This document shows positions 9,963 through 21,642 of a DNA stretch of 64,000 bases, in pieces. The notes below the pieces were generated by a model, which was not told the origin of the DNA, did no database searches, and saw nothing but the letters and a program-made list of their open reading frames with translations. Source of the stretch: Candidatus Enterococcus wittei (GTDB taxonomy: Bacteria; Bacillota; Bacilli; Lactobacillales; Enterococcaceae); the NCBI RefSeq assembly GCF_002140175.1, contig NZ_NGMO01000001.1, positions 180,292 to 244,291 on the forward strand. The letters run 5' to 3'. The position numbers and the translations under genes were made by a program. Position 1 is the stretch's first letter; the number at the start of each line of letters is the position of its first letter.

Positions 9963-10347
9963 ATGGAAAAATACATCTATGGCAGCGACAACGGTTTATG
10001 GTAAGAATTACAAGTCGATTGTTATATGCCTTCCCTGACACTTTCCGAAGAATAAAACAATCCTATCGGCATTTGGGAACAGCGACATAAGGCATACTTA
10101 AAAGAACATAGGAAAACCTCCTACACTACAATGCTGATGGAGGACAAGGTGAACAGTTTCTAACCGACATTTATAAACAGGTAAACAGGCTCAGGAGATG
10201 TCTCTCTGTCTGATTTCAGAGATGGCAAACGAACAGGACGTGGCGGAACAGCTTAAAGCAGAGAAGCTTATGGAATAGATTGCAAAGAAGGAAAATATTT
10301 AGAGCTGTGCAACGGAGATTATCAACAGTGAATTGATTTACGCATAG
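9963..10347 (+). pseudogene. tnpV: Degenerate TnpV-like transposon protein gene
   Basis: Read from ATG 9963 with stops ignored, the translation gives MEKYIYGSDNGLW, ELQVDCYMPSLTLSEE, NNPIGIWEQRHKAYLKEHRK and TSYTTMLMEDK, ending with EIINSELIYA before TAG at 10347. This is the pattern of TnpV, a small protein of Tn1549/CTn-type integrative elements (from memory: an LWYELQGDYYIPCLTL-like start and an EIVNKEIIYA-like end). In-frame TAA codons interrupt it at least three times, the middle shifts frame, and no protein can be made. It marks a decayed conjugative-transposon fragment next to the toxin-like gene. Confidence 0.75.
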
Positions 10348-10356
10348 CATAACAAC

Positions 10357-10390
10357 AAGGCGAAAATACTTTTTACGGTATCTTCGCCTT
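10357..10390 (+). terminator. Hairpin after the tnpV remnant
   Basis: AAGGCGAA and TTCGCCTT arms with ATAC/GTAT pairing inside form a stable hairpin ten bases after the tnpV stop. It is a terminator-like structure with only a weak T-run after it. Confidence 0.5.
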
Positions 10391-10864
10391 GTGTGATATT
10401 CTCGTGAATGTAACAATTTTGGGTTCGTTTTTCCAATATATCAACGCATTTAAGGCGTATTTTCAGATGGGTAATGTATTTCGCTTCCCATTCAATTTTC
10501 ACCTTTCAAAGCGTTACAAAGAGGAGGTAACACATACTGCTTTTCGTACAACTATCTTATACATTATACATATAATACATGAGAAAACAAAGAACGAATC
10601 GCGGTAAGTCAAGCGATAATTCATCTTTTTTCCCTGCCCCATGGAGAAACAACAGAGGAAATAGGCTTTCTCTATGTAATCATCACCACCGCTTGTGTCG
10701 GTGTTGTGGTAATGACGAACTCACCTTTATCTGTCTTGAGACTTCTTACGTTGTTTGCCTTGCTCTTGTATTGCTCGACCTTCAATATCTGTTCTTACGA
10801 TATGCTTGTGATAAGTGCCATATCAGCGGTACGGTTCCATTTTATTGATTAAAAAAAGAAAAGT
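10391..10864. other. Decayed mobile-element sequence, no intact gene
   Basis: About 470 bases with short open frames on both strands (for example 10579-10848) that match no family I recognise. Given the adjacent tnpV remnant and the IS on the right, this is most likely more of the same decayed integrative element. A GAGGAGG motif near 10521 and an AT-rich promoter-like stretch near 10550-10575 may be leftovers of a lost gene start. Confidence 0.45.
10857..10864 (+). repeat. Left target-site duplication of the ISL3 element
   Basis: AGAAAAGT directly precedes the left inverted repeat and recurs exactly at 11558-11565 after the right inverted repeat. An 8-bp duplication is the length expected for ISL3-family insertion. 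Confidence 0.85.
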
Positions 10865-11020
10865 GGCTCTATACTTTTTGATGTTGGTGGATTCCACTGA
10901 CATCTTTTTTATTGAGAAAAAAGATAGAAAAGACACCTTGAAATCCTTTAGAATTGATTTGGCTTAACCATTCATAAGGAGGATTCAAGATGTCTCATAC
11001 TCAGCTTATCAAAGATACTC

Positions 11021-11056
11021 GTCTCTTATACACATCTAGATGTGTATAAGAGACAG
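11021..11056. other. Tn5/Nextera mosaic-end junction 1 (sequencing-library artefact)
   Basis: Positions 11021-11037 are 17 bases of the Tn5 mosaic end, joined head to head with a full 19-bp mosaic end AGATGTGTATAAGAGACAG at 11038-11056. This is the exact sequence added by tagmentation library preparation. Confidence 0.93.
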
Positions 11057-11131
11057 GTTAAAAAGCGGGAAATTGACACGTTTAAAGAATATTTAAATGT
11101 GGGAAAAACAGACCTTCCTGAAATCTATGAT
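11057..11131 (+). repeat. Duplicated 75-bp transposase segment, copy 1
   Basis: The segment is identical to 11203-11277 and is bounded on both sides by mosaic-end sequence. It looks like a single tagmented library fragment wrongly built into the contig. Confidence 0.9.
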
Positions 11132-11165
11132 CTGTCTCTTATACACATCTAGATGTGTATAAGAG
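11132..11165. other. Tn5/Nextera mosaic-end junction 2 (sequencing-library artefact)
   Basis: A full 19-bp mosaic end CTGTCTCTTATACACATCT (11132-11150) is joined to 15 bases of the inverted copy (11151-11165), after which transposase sequence resumes. Confidence 0.93.
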
Positions 11166-11202
11166 CTCTGGTTATCAACTCTATCAAAATCTACTTTATG
11201 CA

Positions 11203-11277
11203 GTTAAAAAGCGGGAAATTGACACGTTTAAAGAATATTTAAATGTGGGAAAAACAGACCTTCCTGAAATCTATGAT
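11203..11277 (+). repeat. Duplicated 75-bp transposase segment, copy 2
   Basis: This copy lies in frame within the transposase C-terminal fragment and is probably the genuine one. It matches 11057-11131 exactly. Confidence 0.9.
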
Positions 11278-11478
11278 AGAACTTTGAAAACCTTTAAAAA
11301 GTTTCTTCCACAAATCGAGAACGCCCTACGTTATGGCTACTCAAATGGCCCTTTGGAGTGTTTGAACAATCATATCAAGGTATTAAAACGAAATGCCTAT
11401 GGGTTCCGAAGCTTTTACAACTTTAAATTACGAATCATGACTCGGCATGGGAAAGCATTACTCATAAAATAAAAAAAG

Positions 11479-11508
11479 GAACAGAAAGAAAAATAGTTCT
11501 TTCTGTTC
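11479..11508 (+). terminator. Subterminal hairpin of the ISL3 element
   Basis: GAACAGAAAGAA and TTCTTTCTGTTC form a 12-bp hairpin a few bases after the transposase stop. A diverged version occurs in the remnant at 57.57 kb. It probably terminates transcription leaving the IS. Confidence 0.7.
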
Positions 11509-11557
11509 ACCAATCATTCTAGGATTTCTCTTCACCAACATCGTTTGACAAAGAGCC

Positions 11558-11565
11558 AGAAAAGT
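11558..11565 (+). repeat. Right target-site duplication of the ISL3 element
   Basis: AGAAAAGT, identical to 10857-10864, directly follows the right terminal repeat. Confidence 0.85.
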
Positions 11566-11589
11566 ACAAAGCCAAATTTGTACTTTTCT
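11558..11589 (-). terminator. Hairpin downstream of pyrE, split by the ISL3 insertion
   Basis: Arms 11558-11570 and 11577-11589 pair perfectly over 13 bp around a 6-nt loop. With the IS and one duplication removed, the minus-strand hairpin is followed by TTTTTTT, which would make it a classical terminator for transcripts arriving from pyrE. ISL3 landed at the base of the hairpin, so the T-run is now 693 bp away. Confidence 0.6.
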
Positions 11590-11647
11590 TTCGTGGAATG
11601 CTTCGCTATTCATCTTAAGAATGTATTCATTGTCACTGTGCCGTTCC

Positions 11648-11673
11648 CACTAAACATGCTTTGGCAAAGAGCC
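11648..11673 (+). mobile_element. Older ISL3-type right end remnant
   Basis: CACTAAACATGCTTTGGCAAAGAGCC is a diverged version of the right end at 11533-11557. With the hairpin at 11558-11589 upstream, it has the layout of an ISL3 right end, so the younger ISL3 may have inserted into an older one. Confidence 0.5.
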
Positions 11674-11759
11674 TCTAGTTTCTAGATATGTCAAATAAGT
11701 TTTACTAGATGCTCATCCATCACAATACAAAAGATACATTGGAATTGGCTTAGTGTCAC

Positions 11760-12381
11760 TTAATTTTTTGACCAATTCTCAGGATCTTGTTTCCATTCTT
11801 TTAGTAATTCTAGTTCTGTTTCGTCGATTGTTTTATTTGCTAAGGCAAATTCAATCAATACAGAATAATTGGTTAAGGTAACTAATGGTAGCCCTGCTTG
11901 TTCGAAATTCATTTTTCCTTTTGGTAGTTCGTACGTGAAAATCGCAGCAACACCTAAAACGTTGGCTCCTTCTCTTTTCGCTGCTTCAGCTGCTTCCAAG
12001 ACACTACCACCTGTCGAGATCAAATCTTCAATGATCACCATTTTTTGTCCTTCGAAGATTCTTCCTTCAATTTGATTCCCTTTTCCATGATCCTTTGCCT
12101 TGCTTCTGATGTAAACCATCGGTAGATCTAAAATCTCAGCGACCCAAGCAGCATGAGGAATACCCGCAGTAGCTGTACCAGCGATCACTTCTACATCAGG
12201 AAAAGTTTCTTTGATTTTAGCTGCCAAACCTATAGCAATTTCTCTTCTTACTTTTGGATAACTCATCGTAATCCGATTGTCACAATAGATAGGACTTTTA
12301 ATTCCACTCGCCCACGTAAAAGGCTGGCTTGGACTTAAAAACACTGCCTCAATTTCTAATAAGTCTTTAGCAATTGTTTGT

Positions 12382-12392
<11 letters not shown>
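11760..12392 (-). CDS. pyrE: Orotate phosphoribosyltransferase
   Basis: PyrE joins orotate to PRPP to make orotidine monophosphate, the fifth step of UMP synthesis. The 210-residue protein has the PRPP-binding motif [12 protein letters not shown] near residues 120-131 and the catalytic loop [17 protein letters not shown] near 93-109. Length matches bacterial PyrE (205-215 aa). It is the last gene of the operon and overlaps the pyrF end by 11 bases, which suggests translational coupling. Mobile-element remnants begin about 85 bases after its stop codon. Identification is secure. Confidence 0.97.
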
Positions 12393-14806
<2,414 letters not shown>

Positions 14807-14879
14807 AGCTACACTCCTAAATCGGGAACTTATTTTTTCACATTTATTTTTCTCATTAACTACAGCCTCTCTTCTTAGA

Positions 14880-15052
14880 GAGAGACTGGAACAGAAGTGG
14901 CTAACTCCAAGAAATAAGAAGAAATTCACGAAAATTATTTTTCAATTTTTTGCGAATTTCAGCTTATTGTCGAAGGAGCTGCTTCTGTTTCCGCCATTTA
15001 TACGTATTTAGAGCATGAAACAAGAGTAAATCATACTTTTAGTCCAATGCTC
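14880..15052 (+). repeat. Intergenic palindromic repeat, copy A (inside the pyr operon)
   Basis: About 170 bases related to copies at 36170, 57084 and 62071. It starts like GAGACTGGAACAGAAGTGG, holds a long hairpin (AACTCC-AAGAAATAAGAAG paired with CTTATTGTCGAAGGAG) and a second stem around GAGCATG. It fills the carB-pyrK gap, where the operon otherwise has overlaps or gaps of a few bases. It may be a small non-autonomous mobile element or a conserved RNA structure. Confidence 0.7.
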
Positions 15053-15126
15053 GGAGAAATCAAGAGTATTGATTTTTTAGGTCTATTTCCTTTTTATTCT
15101 CCTATAAGACATATTCTTCTAATTCT

Positions 15127-18100
15127 TTAAATGGCTTGGGTCGAAAAGGCGCGAGATTCCATTACTCGAATGATCGCATCTGCCGTATCTAAGGAAGTGA
15201 ATAAAGGAACGCCATGTTCTACTGCTTCACGTCGAATGATAAACCCATCTTTTGAAGCATTTCCTCGGTCTTTATCGATCGTATTAACTACAACTTGTGC
15301 TTGTTCATCACGAATCAAATCAACCACATTTCTTTCTGACGTTTTTTCTGAGATTTTTGCTACCGTTGTGACAACCAATCCATGTTCTCTGAAAAAATCC
15401 GCAGTATGTTTTGTGGCTAATAAACTGTAGCCGATCTCTGTAAAGCGTCTTGCCAATCCTAGTGCTTCTTCTTTCGTCTCATCGGCAATGGTAAACAAAA
15501 CTGCGCCATAATCAGGCAACCGTAAGCCAGCAGCTTCAAACGCTTTATAGAGTGCTTTGTCCAAACTGCGATCAGATCCCATCACTTCACCTGTCGATTT
15601 CATCTCTGGTCCTAAGTAAGTATCTACTTTGCGAAGTTTAGTAAAGGAAAAGACTGGTGCTTTAACATGGACATTTTTGGATTCAGGATATAACCCAGTT
15701 TCATAACCTAAGTCCTTCAGTTTTTCTCCTAAAATGGCTTTCGTTGCAAGTTGTGCCATTGGAATATTTGTGACTTTGCTTAAAAACGGAACCGTTCGAC
15801 TCGCCCGAGGGTTCACCTCGATCACATAGACCTGATTGTCATGGATCACGAACTGGATGTTCATCATACCAATACAGTTCAAACCTTTTGCTAGACGAAT
15901 CGTGTATGTTTCAATTGTTTTTTTGATTGCTTCAGAAAGTGCTTGCGGAGGGTAAACAGCCATTGAATCCCCTGAATGAACCCCAGCTCGCTCGATATGT
16001 TCCATGATTCCAGGAATCAAGACAGTCTCTCCATCACAAATGGCATCTACTTCACATTCACTACCTATTAAATAGCGGTCGATTAAGACGGGATGCTCTG
16101 GCGAAGCTTTAACTGCATGTTCCATGTAATCTTCCAAATCACGCTGATTTTCAACGATTTCCATTGCTCGTCCGCCTAAAACATAACTTGGTCGAACTAA
16201 AACTGGATAACCGATCTTTGCAGCAATCGCTACGGCTTCTTGTTTGCTTGTTGCTGTATCACCAAGCGGTTGTAAAATCTCAAGTTCTTGCAATGCTTGT
16301 TCGAATAAATCTCGATTTTCTGCACGATCCAAATCTTCAATCGTCGTTCCTAAGATTTTCACACCAGCTTTAGCTAAAGGCTCTGCTAGATTAATGGCAG
16401 TCTGTCCACCAAATTGGACGATCACACCAATAGGTTGTTCTAATTCAATGACATTCATGACATCTTCAAACGTCAATGGTTCAAAATAAAGCTTATCCGA
16501 AATCGAGAAATCGGTTGAAACAGTCTCAGGATTGCTATTCATAATAATCGCTTCATATCCTGCTTGCTGGATTGCTTTTACGGAATGGACAGTCGCATAA
16601 TCAAATTCCACCCCTTGGCCAATTCGGATCGGTCCAGAACCTAACACTAAAACAGAAGTTTTTTCTGATTTTTTGCTCTCATTTTCTACTTCATACGTAC
16701 TATAAAAGTAAGGAGTGTTCGATTCAAACTCTGCCGCACAAGTATCGACCATTTTATATACTGGTTGAATGTGATTTTCCTTTCGGATCTGACGGATCAT
16801 TTCTGCGGTAGTTTTCCACAAGCTTGCGATTTTTTGATCCGTAAAACCGTTTTGTTTCACGCACTCAAGTAAAGCTAAATTTTGGGACTGTTGACTTAAT
16901 TCATTTTCTAATTCGATGATATGCAGTAGTTTATCCAAGAAGAAGATATCGATTTTCGTCAACTCCGCTAATTCTTGGATTGGGTAATCTCTGCGAAGTG
17001 CTTCAGCCAGATAGAACAACCGATCATCTTGTGCGCGCACGATTTTTTCCATCAATTCTTCTTCACTAACTTCTTTTAATTCGGCTAATTCAAGGTGATG
17101 AGTCCCGATTTCAAGGGATCGAACAGCTTTCAGCAATGATTCTTCGATATTTCTGCCGATAGCCATCACTTCACCAGTAGCCTTCATTTGCGTGCCTAGT
17201 ATTCGCTCACCATTTTCGAATTTATCAAATGGCCAACGGGGGATTTTTGCTACGACATAGTCAAGTGCTGGTTCGAACTCTGCATAAGTTGTTCCAGTTA
17301 CTGGATTTTTCATTTCATCTAAGGTCAGGCCAAGCGCGATTTTTGCAGCAAGTTTTGCGATCGGGTAACCGGTTGCTTTACTTGCTAAGGCAGAAGAGCG
17401 TGAAACACGTGGATTGACTTCGATCACATAATATTTAAAACTGTCAGGATCAAGAGCCAACTGCACATTACAGCCACCTTCAATTTCTAATGCACGGATA
17501 ATGGATAACGATGCATCTCGAAGCATTTGATATTCGTTATCAGACAACGTTTGGCTTGGTGCGAAAACGATGGAATCCCCTGTATGGATCCCAACTGGGT
17601 CAAAGTTTTCCATGTTACATACCACGATGGCATTATCTGCCGAATCACGCATCACTTCATATTCGATCTCTTTGAATCCGGCAATGCTTCGCTCGATCAG
17701 ACATTGCGTAACTGGAGATAAACTCAAGCCATTTTCGGCAATTTGTCGTAATTCTTCTTCGTTATCACACATTCCACCACCGGTCCCCCCTAAGGTAAAG
17801 GCTGGACGAACAATGATAGGATAACCGATTTTATTGGCAAATTGGACTGCTTCTTCAACGGTAGTGACAATTTCAGATTCAGGAATCGGTTGATTCAATT
17901 CTTCCATTAATTGTTTGAATAAATCACGGTCTTCAGCTTGATCAATCGCTGATAATTTCGTTCCTAATAGTTCGATCCCCAACTCATCTAAAATACCTGA
18001 TTCTGCTAGTTCCATAGCCATATTTAGACCCGTTTGTCCTCCTAAGGTTGGTAGCAGAGCATCTGGTCGCTCTTTGCGTAAAATCCTTGAGACAAATTCT

Positions 18101-18312
18101 AAAGTGATTGGTTCCAAATAAACTCGATCTGCAATTTCTTTATCCGTCATGATCGTAGCAGGGTTGGAATTGACCAAAACGACTTCATAACCCTCTTCTT
18201 TTAATGCTAAACAAGCTTGTGTTCCAGCATAATCAAATTCAGCAGCCTGGCCGATAATGATCGGACCTGAACCGATCACCATGATTTTTTTGATATCTGT
18301 ACGTTTTGGCAT
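15127..18312 (-). CDS. carB: Carbamoyl-phosphate synthase, large subunit
   Basis: CarB uses ammonia from CarA, bicarbonate and two ATP to make carbamoyl phosphate. The 1061-residue protein shows the two tandem ATP-grasp halves, each opening with a similar motif: [20 protein letters not shown] near residue 10 and [20 protein letters not shown] near 552. An MGS-like allosteric domain occupies the last ~130 residues and is where UMP usually acts. Length is standard. The start codon shares one base with the carA stop (TAATG), so the two subunits are translationally coupled. Belonging to the PyrR-controlled operon suggests a pyrimidine-dedicated enzyme. Confidence 0.98.
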   Translation of the reverse strand: MPKRTDIKKIMVIGSGPIIIGQAAEFDYAGTQACLALKEEGYEVVLVNSNPATIMTDKEIADRVYLEPITLEFVSRILRKERPDALLPTLGGQTGLNMAMELAESGILDELGIELLGTKLSAIDQAEDRDLFKQLMEELNQPIPESEIVTTVEEAVQFANKIGYPIIVRPAFTLGGTGGGMCDNEEELRQIAENGLSLSPVTQCLIERSIAGFKEIEYEVMRDSADNAIVVCNMENFDPVGIHTGDSIVFAPSQTLSDNEYQMLRDASLSIIRALEIEGGCNVQLALDPDSFKYYVIEVNPRVSRSSALASKATGYPIAKLAAKIALGLTLDEMKNPVTGTTYAEFEPALDYVVAKIPRWPFDKFENGERILGTQMKATGEVMAIGRNIEESLLKAVRSLEIGTHHLELAELKEVSEEELMEKIVRAQDDRLFYLAEALRRDYPIQELAELTKIDIFFLDKLLHIIELENELSQQSQNLALLECVKQNGFTDQKIASLWKTTAEMIRQIRKENHIQPVYKMVDTCAAEFESNTPYFYSTYEVENESKKSEKTSVLVLGSGPIRIGQGVEFDYATVHSVKAIQQAGYEAIIMNSNPETVSTDFSISDKLYFEPLTFEDVMNVIELEQPIGVIVQFGGQTAINLAEPLAKAGVKILGTTIEDLDRAENRDLFEQALQELEILQPLGDTATSKQEAVAIAAKIGYPVLVRPSYVLGGRAMEIVENQRDLEDYMEHAVKASPEHPVLIDRYLIGSECEVDAICDGETVLIPGIMEHIERAGVHSGDSMAVYPPQALSEAIKKTIETYTIRLAKGLNCIGMMNIQFVIHDNQVYVIEVNPRASRTVPFLSKVTNIPMAQLATKAILGEKLKDLGYETGLYPESKNVHVKAPVFSFTKLRKVDTYLGPEMKSTGEVMGSDRSLDKALYKAFEAAGLRLPDYGAVLFTIADETKEEALGLARRFTEIGYSLLATKHTADFFREHGLVVTTVAKISEKTSERNVVDLIRDEQAQVVVNTIDKDRGNASKDGFIIRREAVEHGVPLFTSLDTADAIIRVMESRAFSTQAI

Positions 18313-19391
18313 TAGAACTGCTCCTTTCCTGCATCCATCATTTCCATAAATTCATCAAACAGATGTAAAGCATCATGCGGTCCTGGTGCAGCATCCGGGT
18401 GGAATTGGACACTGAAGGCAGGATAGTGGCGATGACGAATTCCTTCCACTGTGTGGTCATTGACTTCTACATGAGTCACTAGTAAATGCTTAGGATCAAT
18501 TGTTTTTTCATCCACCGCATAGCCATGATTTTGGGAAGTAAAATCGATTCTACCTGTAGCTACTTCTCGTACTGGATGATTCAACCCACGATGACCGAAT
18601 TTCATCTTATACGTGTCCGCTCCGTTCGCAAGAGCGAATAATTGATGGCCTAAACAAATACCGAAAATTGGGATCTTCCCTTGAATTTTTTTGATCATCT
18701 CGATTGCTTCTGGTACATCTTTTGGATCGCCAGGACCATTGGTCAACATGACACCGTCGGGGGCCAATGAAAGAATCGTTTCGGCATCAGTATCATAAGG
18801 CAATACTGTCAGATTACAATTTCGTTTACTTAATTCCCGTAAGATACTATGCTTCAATCCGAAATCGATCACTGCTACATTTCTTCCTGTTCCTGGACTT
18901 GGGTACGGCTTATTCGTTGATACTTGTTGCACTTGATTCGTGGCTAGAACAGTCGCTTTTAGTTGGTCATAGGCATGTTCAAAAGAATCCCCTGCATCCA
19001 CGATACTTGCTTTCATCGTTCCTACTTCACGAATTTTTCGTGTCAATGCTCTCGTATCGATTTCCGATATCCCTGGGATCCCTTTTTGTTTTAAAAATTC
19101 GTCTAAAGTCATTTGACTGCGCCAGTTAGAAGCAACTCGTGCGTGTTCCTTTACTACGACCCCTTTACAAGTAGGCGAAATCGACTCGTAATCATCTCGA
19201 TTTACCCCATAATTTCCGACCATTGGATACGTAAAAGTGATGATCTGTCCATTAAAACTTTGGTCTGTAATTGTTTCTTGGTAACCAGTCATACTGGTTG
19301 TAAAGACGATTTCTCCAAATACATTGACCGCAGCGCCAAATGATTTTCCTTTAAAAACTGTGCCATCTTCTAAAATCAGCAACCGTTCCAT
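18312..19391 (-). CDS. carA: Carbamoyl-phosphate synthase, small (glutaminase) subunit
   Basis: CarA hydrolyses glutamine and channels ammonia to CarB. ATG 19391 is chosen because GGGGGAG lies about eight bases upstream; it gives 359 residues, matching the family, while the longer open frame to 19433 has no support. The N-terminal CPSase domain starts [20 protein letters not shown]. The class I amidotransferase domain carries the nucleophile in [10 protein letters not shown] and the His/Glu pair near [11 protein letters not shown]. It lies four bases after pyrC. Confidence 0.97.
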   Translation of the reverse strand: MERLLILEDGTVFKGKSFGAAVNVFGEIVFTTSMTGYQETITDQSFNGQIITFTYPMVGNYGVNRDDYESISPTCKGVVVKEHARVASNWRSQMTLDEFLKQKGIPGISEIDTRALTRKIREVGTMKASIVDAGDSFEHAYDQLKATVLATNQVQQVSTNKPYPSPGTGRNVAVIDFGLKHSILRELSKRNCNLTVLPYDTDAETILSLAPDGVMLTNGPGDPKDVPEAIEMIKKIQGKIPIFGICLGHQLFALANGADTYKMKFGHRGLNHPVREVATGRIDFTSQNHGYAVDEKTIDPKHLLVTHVEVNDHTVEGIRHRHYPAFSVQFHPDAAPGPHDALHLFDEFMEMMDAGKEQF

Positions 19392-19395
19392 CCAT

Positions 19396-20676
19396 TTACT
19401 CCCCCTTAAACCAAGCAATTTTCCCATTGACAAATGTCATCAATGTTTCACCTTTGACTTTCCAGCCAACAAATGGTGTGTTTTCTCCTTTTGATAAAAA
19501 TTCATCTTTATCAATGACTGATTCATGTGCAGTAGCAAAAACAGCCAGATCTGCTGGTGCACCAATCCTTAACGTTCCTACATCCAAGCCAAAAATCTCA
19601 GCTGGTTTCACAGCCATCCAATCAATGACTTGTTCTAACGTGAATCTTCCAGTTTCGACAAAATGTGTATAGATGAGCTGAAAAGCTGTTTCACTCCCAA
19701 CGATCCCAAATGGTGATTGTAAGAAACTCCGACTTTTTTCTTCTAGTCCATGAGGTGCATGATCAGTGGCAATACAGTCGATTGTTCCATCTAACAGACC
19801 TTCGATCAGTGCTTCTCGATCTTCTTTTCCTCTTAATGGTGGATTCATTTTCCAAAAGCCAAAATCTTCTGGGATGTCTTCATCAATCAAGATCAGATGA
19901 TGCGGAGACACTTCGGCAGTGACATGTATCCCGGCTTTTTTTGCATCACGAATCACTCGAACACTTTCTTTCGTTGAGACATGACATACATGATAATGGA
20001 CCCCTGTCGCTTCTGCTAAAAGTAAATCTCGTGCGATCTGTGAGGATTCTGTCACGCTTAAGATCCCCGGAAGTCCTAATTCTTTTGCTCTTTTTCCTTC
20101 ATGCATCACCCCACCAAACAACAAGGATTCATCTTCTGTATGTGCTACAAGGGCTTTGTTGTTTTTAGCTGCTTCTTTCATTGCTAAGTACATCGTTCCT
20201 GCTGTCTGTACACCCACTCCGTCATTTGTAAAAGCAAATGCGCCTTCTTCAATCAACGCTTCTTGATCCACTAACTCTTCACTTCGAAGATTTTTTGTAA
20301 TCGGAGCATATTGTAAAACATTGACAACCGCATCTTGCTTGATTCTGTCATAGACTTGTTTTAACTTCTCGGCTGTATCGGGAACTGGATCCAGATTAGG
20401 CATCGCACATACCGTAGTGAAGCCACCACGTGCAGCAGCCTTTGTTCCTGCTGCGATTGTTTCCTTATAGGTGAATCCAGGCTCTCGTAAATGGACATGG
20501 ACATCCACTAATCCTGGAGTGATCAATTGCCCTTTGGCATCAAACACTTCATCAAATTCGGCCTCAGGAAATCCAGTGCCGATCGCCTTGATTTTGCCAG
20601 CTTCGATCCAAATTTCTGCTGCTGTTGTTTCGTTATTTCGGGTATTGATTCGACCGTTTTTAATGAGTGTTTTCAT
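19396..20676 (-). CDS. pyrC: Dihydroorotase
   Basis: PyrC closes N-carbamoyl-aspartate to dihydroorotate, the third step. The 426-residue amidohydrolase shows the first metal-binding motif [15 protein letters not shown] near residues 58-72, further metal histidines in [10 protein letters not shown] and [12 protein letters not shown], and the active-site motif [10 protein letters not shown] near 302-311. Length fits class I dihydroorotases. The start has a GGAGG Shine-Dalgarno. The gene lies 25 bases after pyrB. Confidence 0.97.
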   Translation of the reverse strand: MKTLIKNGRINTRNNETTAAEIWIEAGKIKAIGTGFPEAEFDEVFDAKGQLITPGLVDVHVHLREPGFTYKETIAAGTKAAARGGFTTVCAMPNLDPVPDTAEKLKQVYDRIKQDAVVNVLQYAPITKNLRSEELVDQEALIEEGAFAFTNDGVGVQTAGTMYLAMKEAAKNNKALVAHTEDESLLFGGVMHEGKRAKELGLPGILSVTESSQIARDLLLAEATGVHYHVCHVSTKESVRVIRDAKKAGIHVTAEVSPHHLILIDEDIPEDFGFWKMNPPLRGKEDREALIEGLLDGTIDCIATDHAPHGLEEKSRSFLQSPFGIVGSETAFQLIYTHFVETGRFTLEQVIDWMAVKPAEIFGLDVGTLRIGAPADLAVFATAHESVIDKDEFLSKGENTPFVGWKVKGETLMTFVNGKIAWFKGE

Positions 20677-20701
20677 GATTATTCCTCCTATTGTTTTATC
20701 T

Positions 20702-21628
20702 CTAAGCTTTACCGTTTAAGACTGCTTCTAAGATGGCCATCCGTATAAAGACCCCATTGCTCATTTGTTGAACAATACGTGATTGTAAGCTTTCTACTAA
20801 AGAATCTGCTAATTCGACATCACGGTTGACAGGTGCCGGATGCATGATGATCGCATGTTTTTGCATTTTCTTAGCACGTTCAACTGTCAAGCCATACTCT
20901 TGATGATAAGCCTCCTTGGAAAAGCTTTCCTTGCCATCATGACGCTCATGTTGGACACGTAGCATCATCATGACATCGACTTGATCCAATAGTTCATCTA
21001 ACGGAAGATAGTGTCCGTAAACTTCAAACTCTTCGTCATACCATTCTTTCGGACCTGAGAAAAATACTTCTGCACCTAGCCGTTTTAACATCTGCATGTT
21101 TGATTTCGCCACGCGTGAGTGGGTGATATCCCCCACGATAGCTATTTTCAATCCTTCAAAGTAGCCAAATTCTTCATAGATCGTCATTAGATCAAGTAAA
21201 CACTGGGTCGGATGTTGTCCACTTCCATCTCCACCATTGATGATCGAACATTGGATCGTCTTACTTTGGATCAACTCATCATAATAATTCTCGTCACCAT
21301 GACGGATCACCGCCACATCTACTCCTAATGCTGACATGGTCAAGACAGTATCATAAAGCGTTTCTCCTTTTGATACAGAACTTGTACTTGCTTCGAATTC
21401 AATGACTTCAAGACCTAATTTCTTTTCTGCCACATCAAAACTTTTGTGCGTCCTTGTACTATTTTCAAAGAAGAGATTTGTGGCAAAATATTGTGATTTT
21501 TGTGGTGTCCAGTTTGCGCCTTGTTTGAATTCTTGTCCGCGCCGGATCAGCCCCATGACTTCTTGGTCAGTTAGTGCTTCAACCGTCAATAGATGTTTTA
21601 AACTAATACGTTCTGATGTGATGATCAT
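20702..21628 (-). CDS. pyrB: Aspartate carbamoyltransferase, catalytic subunit
   Basis: PyrB joins carbamoyl phosphate and aspartate, the committed step. The 308-residue protein shows the carbamoyl-phosphate loop [20 protein letters not shown] near residue 52 and [16 protein letters not shown] near 132, both typical. No pyrI regulatory subunit is present, as usual in Firmicutes, so control is at transcription through PyrR. It lies 14 bases after uraA with no attenuator between them. Confidence 0.98.
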   Translation of the reverse strand: MIITSERISLKHLLTVEALTDQEVMGLIRRGQEFKQGANWTPQKSQYFATNLFFENSTRTHKSFDVAEKKLGLEVIEFEASTSSVSKGETLYDTVLTMSALGVDVAVIRHGDENYYDELIQSKTIQCSIINGGDGSGQHPTQCLLDLMTIYEEFGYFEGLKIAIVGDITHSRVAKSNMQMLKRLGAEVFFSGPKEWYDEEFEVYGHYLPLDELLDQVDVMMMLRVQHERHDGKESFSKEAYHQEYGLTVERAKKMQKHAIIMHPAPVNRDVELADSLVESLQSRIVQQMSNGVFIRMAILEAVLNGKA

Positions 21629-21642
21629 CGAGTAGTTCCTCC

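Larger units (their letters stand above)
10990..11472 (+). pseudogene. ISL3-family transposase, interrupted (likely by assembly artefact)
   Basis: The gene starts with AAGGAGG then ATG at 10990 and encodes MSHTQLIKDT before breaking at 11020. The C-terminal part resumes near 11167 as SGYQLYQNLLYAVKKREID and ends at the TAA at 11470-11472. It contains NGPLECLNNHIKVLKRNAYG, the conserved ISL3 transposase tail with the third catalytic acidic residue. About 110 of an expected ~430 residues are present. The middle is replaced by adaptor-like palindromes and a 75-bp duplicated segment. In the living cell the gene may be whole. Confidence 0.8.
10865..11557 (+). mobile_element. ISL3-family insertion sequence, internally collapsed
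   Basis: The left inverted repeat starts GGCTCTATAC and shares GATGTTGGTG with the right end, whose reverse complement starts GGCTCTTTGTCAAACGATG. The ends are flanked by a perfect 8-bp direct repeat (AGAAAAGT), so both boundaries are secure. The span is only 693 bp against about 1.4-1.5 kb for intact ISL3 elements. The missing part lies where two Nextera/Tn5 mosaic-end junctions occur, so the deletion and duplication are probably assembly artefacts rather than biology. The transposase N-terminus and C-terminus are both present. Confidence 0.85.

Noticed and set aside
10579-10848. 89-codon frame on the plus strand
   Set aside because: Composition is unlike a bacterial protein (many Cys, His, Phe), no homology recognised, and the area is decayed mobile DNA.
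14807-14929. N-terminal extension of PyrK
   Set aside because: The frame is open but no Shine-Dalgarno precedes it; ATG 14806 gives the family length and a good ribosome-binding site, and the extension runs into the repeat.
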